Part shown: one piece after another, positions 1 to 8,185 of the stretch
Layout: each line of letters starts with the position of its first letter
Numbering within the stretch: the first letter of the stretch is position 1
Assembly: GCA_902776835.1 (NCBI GenBank)
Contig: CACYRK010000007.1
Coordinates: forward strand, 1-64,000
Reading direction: 5' to 3'
DNA from: an uncultured Bacteroidales bacterium
GTDB lineage: Bacteria > Bacteroidota > Bacteroidia > Bacteroidales > Muribaculaceae
Length of the DNA: 64,000 nucleotides
Made by a program: the position numbers and the translations under genes
The notes under the pieces: model-generated
Told to the model about the DNA's origin: nothing
The model's database searches: none
Seen by the model: the letters and a program-made list of their open reading frames with translations, nothing else

Positions 1-32
1 TCATTTTGCAACTCGTGAGGCGAAAAGCGATG

Positions 33-64
33 CAAAATTACTGCCAGTTTTTGAACCGGCCAAA
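33..64 (-). promoter_or_regulatory. Bacteroidetes-type promoter facing the left edge
   Basis: Read on the minus strand there is TTTG (61-64), a 20-nt spacer and TAATTTTG (33-40). This matches the -33/-7 consensus of Bacteroidetes primary sigma factor promoters. Transcription would begin near position 27 and leave the window, so the gene it serves is not visible. Confidence 0.55.
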
Positions 65-179
65 TTTTTTCGCAACTTTTTTTCAAAAAAATTTTACCCC
101 AAACGGCAAACCGCTGACAGCCAGCGATGTCACAAAAATATTTTTTTTCGACAAAATGAGCGGTGGAGCGCAAGACGCG

Positions 180-600
180 GAAAATGGGCGCGGAAGGGGC
201 ACGCTGCTGCGGGGTGGCCGCTCACTGGAGGGGGGTGTGGCCGCGACGGAGCCGCGGCATGGCGAACGGGCTGCGGCACCGCGGGGGGCTCGCTGCTACG
301 GGGGTGGCGGCGCGGCGGGGGACACGCTGCTGCGGGGTGGCGGCACGGCGGAGGGCTCGCTGCTGCGGGTGGCCGCGACGGAGCCGCGGCATGGCGAACG
401 GGCTGCGGCACGGCGGGGGGGCCTTGGGCGGCATGGCGGGCAGGGGCTTGGGCGGCAGGGCGGGCGTGGGCACACACGCCCCCGGCCCTTCGGGCCACCC
501 CCTCTATCTTAGAGGGGGAGTGGCTGACGCCGCTGAGGGGGAGTTGCTGACGCCGCTGAGGCGGCGGCACTGAGGGTGGGGGCTGAGGGAGTTGCTCCTT
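180..600. repeat. GC-rich intergenic repeat region
   Basis: This stretch is extremely GC-rich and open in several frames on both strands, but the translations are low-complexity Arg/Ala/Gly/Pro strings without domains. It contains an exact 42-nt direct repeat (238-279 and 370-411) and an exact 18-nt repeat (201-218 and 324-341). At its right end sits a twin hairpin (484-518). I see no real gene between position 1 and 615. Confidence 0.6.
484..518. repeat. Dispersed twin-hairpin element, copy A
   Basis: Two adjacent hairpins: GGCCC (484-488) with GGGCC (492-496), then CCCCCTC (498-504) with GAGGGGG (512-518) around a TATCTTA loop. The same layout, with changed bases that keep the pairing, recurs at 51982-52016. 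The function is unknown. Confidence 0.6.
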
Positions 601-614
601 ATTATAATATAAGG

Positions 615-2702
615 TTAGCGGGAGGGGGATTTGCGGGTGTTTTGGTAGTCGCGGTATTTGTTGCCGCTGTAGGCGCCGTTGCCGAAGCCGGTGGAGTTGA
701 ACTCGTCTTCTTCTTCGTCTTCGTCGTCGGTGGTTTTGCCTTTCTTGTTTTTCTTGCTTTCGAGGGCATTCTTGGACTGCTCAGGCTTGTTGTGCTTGAT
801 GGCCTCGGGCTTTTGCAGGTCGAGTGCCGTGTCGTAGATGCCCCACTGTTGCTCCACATCCCAGTTTTTGCGCAGTTTTATCGCCTTGGGATAGTAATAC
901 ACTTCCTCGGGCTGTAGGTGGTTGGCATAGTTGCCAGTGTCCCACTTGCCGTTGTCATTGGCGTCGATGACGAGGCGCGCATAGTAGGTGTCGGGGGCGA
1001 CATTATCGAATTTCGCCACACCGGCAGTCACGGTGCGTGTCATCACCACCTCGTCCTTGTTGTCGAGCAGGTCGATAAAGGCCTGGCCGGGCACGTTGAC
1101 GCGGATAATCAGGTTGGCATAGTCCTCGACGGCGCGCACCCTGACCTCGGCGCTGATGGCATCATTTGCCACGCCGTAGATTGAAGTCACGGCGAGCGAA
1201 TCGAGTGTAATGCGGTAGGTGGAGTCGGGGGTGAGCCTCATAGGCAGCACGTAGCGCAGTGCCGAGAGGTCATCGGCGGGCACCATTGGCGGCAGGCCGT
1301 CGACGGGCACCCACAGCGTGTCGCGTTTCATCTCCAGGTGCACTTTTGCGGGGTCGATGTGCGCGATGGGCACTGGCGCGGTGACACCTATTGAGTCGGT
1401 TATCTCGAGCACGTTGGTCATTGTCCAGTCGACCTTCAGTTTTGGGACCACGGGCTTAAGTGCCTGAGTGAGTTCTTCGAGTTCTTCCTCGTCGAGCGAC
1501 TTTCCGGCGGCCTGTTTTTCGCGCAGTTGTGCGATGCGTTTTTCGATTTGCTGGCGCTCCTTAAGTTGCTCGGCCTCCTGCTTGATCAGATAGTTGGGCT
1601 TGCGGTAGGCGAAGGTGACAGTGTCGGTGCGAAGGGTGAGCATATCGGTGGAGTCGGTTCGCTGATAAGTCAGTTCGACTTTCAGCGAGTCGTTTCGAAT
1701 CAGCATGGAGTCGGTGAGCCAGTAGACCAGCGAGTCGTTGCGTGCTGTTCGCTCGAGGTGGTACCAGTTGTTGCCGCTGTAGGGCGTTGGCGGTTCGAGG
1801 ATGCGCAGTGCTGGCAGCGTGTCGCTGCGCGTGCTCATCATTACGGTGAGCCGCTCAGGGGTAACTCGTTCGGTTTTTTTGAGGTAAAGCGGGATGTAGT
1901 TCTCGTTGAACATAGTGAGCAGCACGTTGTTAGGCGTAAACTCGGTGTGAGTTGCTGCAATGACGGTGTCGACGCGGTGGTCGAAGGTGAACACCGTGTC
2001 CATCGACTCGAAGCGTGATGCCTGAGGCACAATTATTTCATCGAGGAACGCGACATCCTCGGTTCGCGCCATGCGGTAGTCGCCATCGACGTCGTTAAGC
2101 GCGAAGATGTGATAACGCCCCGGCTTGAGGTTTCGCAGCGTGAACTGCCCGCGGTCGTTAGTTCGTGAAATGCGCTCGAGGCTGATGGTGGAGAAAGCCG
2201 TGTCGTTGAGGTTGCTATGCAATCCCACGATGACGTGCTGCATAGGTTCGAGGTCTTTAGCCCGTAGCACCATTCCGGATATCTGCAGCGAGTCGATTAT
2301 GCTACCTGTGGAGAACGCCATGCTGAATCCGTCGATGGGATTGCCCTCGTTGTTGTCCTCGATGGCGTTTGAGAAGTCGATGCAGTAGGTGGTCTCGGGT
2401 AGCAGCGAGTCGCGCAGTTCGATGGTGATTTTGCGTCCCAGCGCCTTGATTACCGGCGGATTCTTCTGCACCGGCGAGACGACGACCTTTTTCTGCTGAT
2501 CCTTGACGTTGACGATTTCGTCGAAAGTAATCTCGATTTTGTTGCCACTCACATTCAACTGCCCCTGCGACGGATTGCTCTTCACGAACGTGGGAGGCGT
2601 ATAGTCGCGCGGGCCACCCTCGGGCGACCCAATGTTGGCACACGCCGTTACGATGGCGGCGAGCATCACAAGGAGCAGATATGTTGCAGAGCGACGTGTC
2701 AT
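615..2702 (-). CDS. Ig-like domain lipoprotein
   Basis: A 695-residue predicted lipoprotein. The N-terminus has a basic start, a hydrophobic stretch and a lipobox-like end with Cys21. Residues about 25-130 look like a bacterial Ig-like domain (SbsA/Big_5 type: PEGGPRDYTPP, then a run of short strands). The middle is beta-rich with a charged helix (EQLKERQQIEKRIAQLREK), and the tail is a very acidic/basic low-complexity segment. Such proteins are common Bacteroidetes surface or periplasmic lipoproteins; the role is unknown. The chosen start overlaps the stop of the upstream dehydrogenase as ATGA (2699-2702), which suggests translational coupling. An upstream start at 2795 would lie inside the dehydrogenase gene and lacks a signal peptide. 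Confidence 0.8.
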   Translation of the reverse strand: MTRRSATYLLLVMLAAIVTACANIGSPEGGPRDYTPPTFVKSNPSQGQLNVSGNKIEITFDEIVNVKDQQKKVVVSPVQKNPPVIKALGRKITIELRDSLLPETTYCIDFSNAIEDNNEGNPIDGFSMAFSTGSIIDSLQISGMVLRAKDLEPMQHVIVGLHSNLNDTAFSTISLERISRTNDRGQFTLRNLKPGRYHIFALNDVDGDYRMARTEDVAFLDEIIVPQASRFESMDTVFTFDHRVDTVIAATHTEFTPNNVLLTMFNENYIPLYLKKTERVTPERLTVMMSTRSDTLPALRILEPPTPYSGNNWYHLERTARNDSLVYWLTDSMLIRNDSLKVELTYQRTDSTDMLTLRTDTVTFAYRKPNYLIKQEAEQLKERQQIEKRIAQLREKQAAGKSLDEEELEELTQALKPVVPKLKVDWTMTNVLEITDSIGVTAPVPIAHIDPAKVHLEMKRDTLWVPVDGLPPMVPADDLSALRYVLPMRLTPDSTYRITLDSLAVTSIYGVANDAISAEVRVRAVEDYANLIIRVNVPGQAFIDLLDNKDEVVMTRTVTAGVAKFDNVAPDTYYARLVIDANDNGKWDTGNYANHLQPEEVYYYPKAIKLRKNWDVEQQWGIYDTALDLQKPEAIKHNKPEQSKNALESKKNKKGKTTDDEDEEEDEFNSTGFGNGAYSGNKYRDYQNTRKSPSR

Positions 2703-3655
2703 GACACCACGTTGACTGGATGTCCGTCGAGGAAAGCGCGGTAATTTTTCACTATTTCGTCCATCAGTCGGGCTCTCGCCTCGGTTGTTGTCCAACCGAT
2801 GTGCGGCGTGAAGAAGCAGTTGCGTGCAGCCAGCAGCGGGTTGTCGGCAGGAGGCGGTTCCACGCCCATCACGTCGAGTCCGGCGGCATAGAGTTCGCCA
2901 GCGTTGAGAGCGTCGGCCAGGTCTTGGTCGACCACGAGCGGTCCGCGGCTGGTGTTGATGAGAATTGCCGTGGGCTTCATCATTTTGAGCCGACGGCGGT
3001 CAATCATTCCCCGCGTGTCGTCGTTAAGCGGGCAGTGTAGGCTAATGACGTCGCACACCTGCATCAGTTGGTCGAGGCTCTCGGCCTTCTCGATGCCCTG
3101 TGGCAGTACTTCCTGCGGCTTGCTGGTGTAAGCCATCACCGACATGTCCATAGCCAAAGCGATGCGTGCCACGGCGCTGCCGATATTACCCAGACCCACG
3201 ATGCCCATGCGCTTTCCGGCATACTCAAAGATGCGGGTGTCTCGGAAACTGAAGTCCGGGTTACGGCACCAAGTGCCGTCTCGCACGATGTCGGTGTAGT
3301 GCTGGATTTGGCAGGCGATATTGAGCATATGTGCTATAGCCAGTTGTGCCACGCTGGGCGTGCTGTAGGCGGGCACGTTGGTGACGACGATGCCCAGTTC
3401 GTGAGCGGCCGCCACGTCGACGATGTTGAATCCTGTTGCCAAGATGCCGATGTAGCGCAGTTTTGGCAGCGCTTCCATGATTTCGCGGCTGATAATGACC
3501 TTGTTGATAAACAGCGCGTCGGCATCGCGCGAGCGCTCCACAATCATATCGGGAGCAGTGCGGTCGTAAATGATACACTCTCCCAAGGCTCGCAAACCTG
3601 CCCACGACAGGTCGCCCGGATTGCTGGTGTAGGCATCAAGTGCTACAAGTTTCAT
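2699..3655 (-). CDS. D-2-hydroxyacid dehydrogenase
   Basis: 318 residues, the usual length for NAD-dependent D-isomer-specific 2-hydroxyacid dehydrogenases (glycerate/hydroxypyruvate reductase-like). The Rossmann motif GLGNIG is at residues 154-159. The family arginine (NTSRGPLVVD), glutamate (GLDVMGVEPPP) and catalytic histidine (TPHIGWTT) follow in the expected order. It should be cytosolic and interconvert a 2-keto acid and a D-2-hydroxyacid; substrate choice cannot be read from sequence. The start at 3655 gives MKLVALDAY; the open frame extends upstream but without homology. A TAACTTTG element on the minus strand (3717-3724) is a likely -7 box, though no clear -33 was found. It overlaps the Ig-like lipoprotein by four bases. 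Confidence 0.9.
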   Translation of the reverse strand: MKLVALDAYTSNPGDLSWAGLRALGECIIYDRTAPDMIVERSRDADALFINKVIISREIMEALPKLRYIGILATGFNIVDVAAAHELGIVVTNVPAYSTPSVAQLAIAHMLNIACQIQHYTDIVRDGTWCRNPDFSFRDTRIFEYAGKRMGIVGLGNIGSAVARIALAMDMSVMAYTSKPQEVLPQGIEKAESLDQLMQVCDVISLHCPLNDDTRGMIDRRRLKMMKPTAILINTSRGPLVVDQDLADALNAGELYAAGLDVMGVEPPPADNPLLAARNCFFTPHIGWTTTEARARLMDEIVKNYRAFLDGHPVNVVS

Positions 3656-3808
3656 ATATATATAATTAAGGTATAAACACAAGCCACGGCCCGAAGTCAC
3701 GCGGCACAATTTTCGGCAAAGTTACAACATTTCGTTGAAAAACGTGCAGTTTAGAGCGTCAGGTCGAGAAAATATTGTAAATTTGCGGTGAACAAATACA
3801 CTGAGACT

Positions 3809-4282
3809 ATGAAAAAATACTTACTACTTGCTATTGCAGCCCTGGCCAGCCTTAGCGCACTTGCCGTTGAGGGCGACATGAGCATCGGCGCGCAATTCAA
3901 CTATGGCTCCCGCAACTCGATGTACGGTTTGGGCGTTCAGTTCCAAATTGAGCCAGTGAACCACTTCCGCATTGCTCCAGAGTTTATCTACTACTTTGAG
4001 GACGGAGGTTACAGTGCGGCCAACGCCAACCTGAACTTTCACTATCTGATTACGAGTTACAGTGGCTTCACCATCTACCCCATCGCCGGTTTTGCTTACA
4101 GCCACATCAAGCACGACCATGGCACCTACGAGACCAACAAGGACCGCTATGGCGCCAACGTGGGTTGTGGCACCGAGTACAGCATCAACAAGGACTTCAA
4201 GTTCTATGTTGAGGAGCGGTTCCAAATCCTTAAAGATTGGAACCAGAGCGTGACCACGCTTGGCCTGAAGTACACATTCTGA
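3809..4282 (+). CDS. Small outer-membrane beta-barrel protein
   Basis: 157 residues with a clear signal peptide (MKKYLLLAIAALASLSALA) followed by alternating polar/aromatic strands and a C-terminal aromatic residue (LGLKYTF), as in small porin-fold barrels. No catalytic motif is visible. The start at 3809 is preferred over 3788 because the signal peptide begins there. A TAAATTTG box at 3777-3784 is a plausible -7 element, and a strong terminator follows the gene, so it is probably monocistronic. Confidence 0.75.
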   Translation: MKKYLLLAIAALASLSALAVEGDMSIGAQFNYGSRNSMYGLGVQFQIEPVNHFRIAPEFIYYFEDGGYSAANANLNFHYLITSYSGFTIYPIAGFAYSHIKHDHGTYETNKDRYGANVGCGTEYSINKDFKFYVEERFQILKDWNQSVTTLGLKYTF

Positions 4283-4302
4283 ATGCCCTGTGCGGGAAAG
4301 AC

Positions 4303-4338
4303 AAAAAGGGTTGCGACTTCGTTCGCAACCCTTTTTTT
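4303..4338. terminator. Intrinsic terminator (bidirectional)
   Basis: The arms GGGTTGCGA (4308-4316) and TCGCAACCC (4323-4331) form a nine-pair stem with loop CTTCGT. They are preceded by five A and followed by seven T, so the hairpin can end both the barrel gene on the plus strand and the ferredoxin gene on the minus strand. Confidence 0.9.
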
Positions 4339-4354
4339 GCTGATGCATTGATAA

Positions 4355-4525
4355 TTACTCGCCCGGAGCAATTGCCTCGTTGGGGCAAGACTCGGCGCAA
4401 GTGCCACAATCGATGCAGGTGTCGGGATCGATCTTGTAGATGTCTCCAGCGCTGATTGCGCCAGTGGGACAAACACTCTCGCAAGTACCGCATGCAATGC
4501 AGCTGTCAGAAATTACGTATGCCAT
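4355..4525 (-). CDS. 2[4Fe-4S] ferredoxin
   Basis: A 56-residue protein read directly from the minus strand. It has two classic CxxCxxCxxxCP cluster motifs: CIACGTCESVCP (residues 9-20) and CIDCGTCAESCP (37-48). This is the complete architecture of clostridial-type bacterial ferredoxin, a soluble low-potential electron carrier for enzymes such as pyruvate:ferredoxin oxidoreductase. It stands alone, with a TATATTTG -7-like box on the minus strand about 50 nt upstream and the shared terminator downstream. Confidence 0.95.
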   Translation of the reverse strand: MAYVISDSCIACGTCESVCPTGAISAGDIYKIDPDTCIDCGTCAESCPNEAIAPGE

Positions 4526-4696
4526 AATTGTTGAGAATAAAGTGTAAAAAATTAGTTGTTATAGTAAACGGTCTGCAAATATACGGCTATTTTTTGGATT
4601 AGCCACCATTTTTCGGCCATTTTCTTCACGACATGGCAAAATCTGTGCCAAAATCCCTGTTATTGTTGCTGCCTGAAGGCAAGACCTGTGCAGGCC

Positions 4697-5353
4697 TTAC
4701 TTGGGCATGAATCGCGATGGGTCTTCCTTATCGATGGGCAGTGGTGGCGGTGTGGTGGCTGGCTCGTCGGGGGCCGTTGTGGGGGCCTCGTCTTTTGGAG
4801 CCTCGGTTGTGGCCTTGTCGGCCTTCTGGTGGCGGATGCGTGTGCCGATGGCCCGCATATCCTCGATGCTACGGTCGATGGTGTCGTCGACGGCGCGCTC
4901 AATAGTCTCGTTAAACTTGAAAGGCAGCAGCGAGAGCAGCGCCGATATTAGCGCCAGCACCATGAAAAGATAACTGAGTTTGTAACCGATGCCCATCCCG
5001 GTGACGTCGAAGCCCTCGCCAATGTCCTCGCTGGGCAGCACTTCAGGCTGATGCTGGAGCGCAATGTCGTGCACGTGTCCGTTGTGTGCAAAGAAAATGA
5101 TGCCCATCACGATGAAAGCCGCTGCGAGCAGGGCCCACCAGCGGTTCTTGAGCGCGTTGCACCCCATGGCCAAGAAGCCAGCGATGAACGGTGTGAGAGC
5201 AAACAGGGTGTTGTCGAGGCTGGCATGCTGCGTGATGGTTCCAGCGGTGAAACGGAAGCCTGACACACTGCCAAGAATCGCCACGTGGTAGAATGGCAAG
5301 AACACGTAGCAAATAAGAGCCAAAACGAGTAATATGTTGGTTATCGGTTTCAC
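4697..5353 (-). CDS. Four-helix membrane protein of unknown function
   Basis: 218 residues. Four hydrophobic segments (about residues 6-28, 47-68, 71-90 and 125-145) are followed by a cytoplasm-like charged region and a low-complexity Thr/Pro/Ala tail (TTAPDEPATTPPPLP). The layout resembles small Bacteroidetes inner-membrane proteins of the DUF4293 kind, but I cannot assign a family. It lies 114 bp beyond the end of the preceding operon and is probably independent. Confidence 0.65.
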   Translation of the reverse strand: MKPITNILLVLALICYVFLPFYHVAILGSVSGFRFTAGTITQHASLDNTLFALTPFIAGFLAMGCNALKNRWWALLAAAFIVMGIIFFAHNGHVHDIALQHQPEVLPSEDIGEGFDVTGMGIGYKLSYLFMVLALISALLSLLPFKFNETIERAVDDTIDRSIEDMRAIGTRIRHQKADKATTEAPKDEAPTTAPDEPATTPPPLPIDKEDPSRFMPK

Positions 5354-5467
5354 TAATCAACTGGTTAATTGCGTTTCGCAATGCGAAAATAGTGCATTTC
5401 GCGTGAACGGCGGCAAATCAGCCCGAAATTTTATGATTTTTTATTATTGCAGACAGTGGCCTGGGCG

Positions 5468-6706
5468 CTACGGGTAGGTGATGTAGAAGAGCCTCGGCAC
5501 GTTAGTAAACTCGGTGTAACCGGTTGCTGTTGTCCATCCGGCGTCGGCATCAATGGGGTCGCTGTAGGCACTGTAAGAGTACACACTGCCGCCGGTTATT
5601 GTCATCACGGTGCCGCTCTTGATACCCTTAGGTGACAGCAACATTTTTTCGCCAGTAACTACCACCTTCACAACCCCGCCGCTGATAGTGATGTCTTGCA
5701 AGGCATTGATGCCCTTTCCGCTCTCGCCAGTATTTTTGATGGCGAGTAGTCCGCCGGTGACGGTGAGGATGCTGTCACACTTAATGCCCGCGCTGCTCGT
5801 GGTGTCGTTCTCGGCGAGCAGAGCGTCCTGTGTCACCTTGCTTCCACCGGTGGCAATGATGGTGGTGCGCCCGCCGGCAATCTCGACGTGCTTCTCGCAG
5901 CGGATGCCCTTTGCGCCTGCGGCGCTTATCTGCATATTAATCACGCCGCCGTCGATCATCACGCCGTCGTTGGCCTTGATGCCGTGGCCAGCGGTGCTGT
6001 TGACATTGATTTTCACACCGGGTCGCACACGGATGTAGTCGTCGCTGGCGATGCCATTGCGACTGTTGGAGTTAACATTCAGCGTTCCGCGGCCGGCAAA
6101 AATCACCTGTCCCTCGCTGAAGAGCGTGCCTTTCATGTCCTCATCGCCGTCGTAGACATAGTTTGCGCCATCGGTGAGCGTGTTGTTGGTGCCCTCGGGC
6201 AGCATCAAGTAGAGCGACTTACCGCACTGGTTGTTGATTGCCGCGCCGTTAGGATTGGTGATGTTCACGTCGTTGAGGGTGAGCATGTACTTGTTTTCGC
6301 TGTACACCTTCAGCGAAGCGTCGCTACACTCACCACTGAGGATAAAGTGCATCTTGCCCGATGTTGAGGTCAGTGTCACATGGCCGCCCTCGACGGTGTA
6401 ATAAACTCGGCTGAGCATACCACTCACGGTAACGCCCGTCTCGTCGTAATCGATGTAAACGTCATAGACGAAGTCGTCGTTCTCGAAGTAGTCGTTGTAG
6501 TAGGGGTCGGTCATGTCGGTCGGCACCACATCATCGTCCTCGGCGAGTTCGCTGTAGTCAAGCGCGATTTCGATGGGGACGATTTCTGGGTCGGGTGGCG
6601 TAGTGCCACCGTTCATGTACTGGCTAAGATCGCTGTCGTCGCTGATGCAAGCGGTCGCCAATGAGGCCACAAGTGCCAGTGCTATATATTTCAGTGTTCT
6701 ATTCAT
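5468..6706 (-). CDS. Cthe_2159-type carbohydrate-binding lipoprotein
   Basis: 412 residues with a lipoprotein signal ending at Cys20 (SLATAC). An acidic linker (about 40-90) leads to a long run of short Gly/Asn-rich turns such as GIKANDGVMIDGG, GIRCEKHVEIAGG and GINALQDITISGG. This is the parallel beta-helix pattern of the Cthe_2159/DUF4353 family (PF14262), whose founding member binds plant cell-wall polysaccharides. It is the last gene of the VTC-DUF4956-DUF2490 operon, 17 bp after the DUF2490 gene. Surface or periplasmic location is expected; the ligand is unknown. A paralogue lies at 9645-11321. Confidence 0.8.
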   Translation of the reverse strand: MNRTLKYIALALVASLATACISDDSDLSQYMNGGTTPPDPEIVPIEIALDYSELAEDDDVVPTDMTDPYYNDYFENDDFVYDVYIDYDETGVTVSGMLSRVYYTVEGGHVTLTSTSGKMHFILSGECSDASLKVYSENKYMLTLNDVNITNPNGAAINNQCGKSLYLMLPEGTNNTLTDGANYVYDGDEDMKGTLFSEGQVIFAGRGTLNVNSNSRNGIASDDYIRVRPGVKINVNSTAGHGIKANDGVMIDGGVINMQISAAGAKGIRCEKHVEIAGGRTTIIATGGSKVTQDALLAENDTTSSAGIKCDSILTVTGGLLAIKNTGESGKGINALQDITISGGVVKVVVTGEKMLLSPKGIKSGTVMTITGGSVYSYSAYSDPIDADAGWTTATGYTEFTNVPRLFYITYP

Positions 6707-6723
6707 GATTGGTGGTGTTGCGA

Positions 6724-7482
6724 TTAGAACTTAAACGTGTAACCCACGCCCAGCATATGCATTCCAGTCTCGCCATCATCGTCGAGGCCTCCATGCACGT
6801 GCTGGTAACGATAAGAGAGTTCGAAGATGTGCTTCTTGCGGAAGGTGTAATCGACCCCCACCAGAGCGCGCGTTTTCTCGAGGGTCAAGTCGTTGAACAG
6901 TTCGACGCTGGCCCACGGCGTAAACTTGCTTGCCGGGATGTCATATTCGACTTTAAGCCTTGAGCGCAGCATGTACTTATTCTTGCTGCGCACGGTGGTG
7001 TTCTCCCAATACTGGTTGTCGAAGTCGTAGCGCGTGGTTTCGTGCTCGGGTCGGTAAGTGTACTGCCCTCGCTCACGCAGCGATATGTCGAAACGCCCCA
7101 GTCGGTAACTGGCGGTGAGGGTCACATAGGCGCGATGCCTGACTCCCCAATAACTGGGCCTCCAGTTGTTGAAACTGCCGTCGAGGTTGTAGGAGATTTT
7201 CTCCTTATCGTTGTCGATGATCAGTTGGTATCCCGCACCAGCCTTGAGCCACTTGTTCAACTTGTAGGAGCCCCCGAGGCCCACGCTGAAGCGGTCCCAG
7301 GTTCGGAAGTTGTTGCGTGTGCGCATCTCAGCATCAACATCGGCGCTGAATTTCTTTGTGAACTTGTGCTGAGCATCGACCGAGACCACGAGTCCCGAGT
7401 CATCGGCCAGCAAAGTGGGCACGCCACTTAAGCACAAAGCCGCGACGATGGCAAGGCGCGCTATTATTCTACGGTTTCCCAT
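6724..7482 (-). CDS. DUF2490 outer-membrane protein
   Basis: 252 residues with a signal peptide (cleavage near residue 26) and regularly spaced amphipathic strands ending in VGYTFKF, typical of a 12-14-strand outer-membrane barrel. The pattern (DADVEMRTRNNFRTWDR-like segment, GAGYQLI, YRLGRFDISLRERGQY) fits DUF2490 (PF10677). Its first 19 bases overlap the end of the DUF4956 gene, so the two are almost certainly co-translated. Within the cassette it could give an outer-membrane pore or anchor for whatever the VTC/DUF4956 pair makes or senses; that is inference. Confidence 0.8.
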   Translation of the reverse strand: MGNRRIIARLAIVAALCLSGVPTLLADDSGLVVSVDAQHKFTKKFSADVDAEMRTRNNFRTWDRFSVGLGGSYKLNKWLKAGAGYQLIIDNDKEKISYNLDGSFNNWRPSYWGVRHRAYVTLTASYRLGRFDISLRERGQYTYRPEHETTRYDFDNQYWENTTVRSKNKYMLRSRLKVEYDIPASKFTPWASVELFNDLTLEKTRALVGVDYTFRKKHIFELSYRYQHVHGGLDDDGETGMHMLGVGYTFKF

Positions 7483-8162
7483 TCTTCGCGCTTGATTTTT
7501 AAGGGGCTGTTGTAAGTGGGCTCCTCGGTGGCGACATAGTAAACCTTGATGATTGCGGTGTCGCGCAGGAAGTCGATTGAGCCTACCGCCACTCGAGTGA
7601 TTTGCAGGCCGGTGCGTTGACGCAGGTCTTCCACGAGTTCGTCGCGCTTATCGGGAGCGATAAGGGCGATGCGGTCGTATTGCACGAGTTTGGTTGCCTC
7701 GTGTGTGCGGAGCAGGAAGAACTCGCACAGCGCCATGGCCAGCACCACGATGATGTTGGGGATGAGCAATTCCACAAAAGTGATTGCCGAGCCCATTGCG
7801 TTAATCACCGAGAGGCAGATGATGCTGAACAAGTAGGTCATCTCGCGCACCGGCATGGCATCGGTGCGATAACGCATGATGCTGAAGATGCCGAACAGAC
7901 CAATACCGATACCGATACCCGTCTTTCCCTTCATGTCCTCGAGGACGAAAATCATGAAGAATACCAGGAAATAGATGGCAATGCCTATCAGTGTGAAGGT
8001 GAAATAGAAGTCGCGTCGTTTGCTCTTGCTATAGTACAGAAAGTGCACCATGAGCCACACCACGAAGGTGTTGAGCAAGAAGTTCCAGAGCATAATATGC
8101 CCCACGCTTCCAGTTGTCAGCAGATTGCTGAATGTTGTACTGATGTCGGGATTCATTGTCAA
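7464..8162 (-). CDS. DUF4956 inner-membrane protein
   Basis: 232 residues. Four or five membrane helices occupy roughly residues 20-165, with conserved-looking loops GLFGIFSIMRYRTD and MTYLFSIICLSVINAMGS, followed by a soluble C-terminal alpha/beta domain (about 170-232). This matches DUF4956 (PF16316), a family found beside VTC-domain genes in many bacteria. An alternative start at 8156 (MNPDIS) is possible. The gene sits 23 bp after the VTC gene and overlaps the next gene by 19 bp. Confidence 0.85.
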   Translation of the reverse strand: MTMNPDISTTFSNLLTTGSVGHIMLWNFLLNTFVVWLMVHFLYYSKSKRRDFYFTFTLIGIAIYFLVFFMIFVLEDMKGKTGIGIGIGLFGIFSIMRYRTDAMPVREMTYLFSIICLSVINAMGSAITFVELLIPNIIVVLAMALCEFFLLRTHEATKLVQYDRIALIAPDKRDELVEDLRQRTGLQITRVAVGSIDFLRDTAIIKVYYVATEEPTYNSPLKIKREEWETVE

Positions 8163-8185
8163 TGATATGATTTTTTGTTAATAAT

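Noticed and set aside
6..573. Overlapping open frames of 80-170 codons on both strands at the left edge
   Set aside because: Translations are low-complexity Arg/Ala/Gly/Pro and mirror each other on both strands; the openness is due to extreme GC content and repeats.
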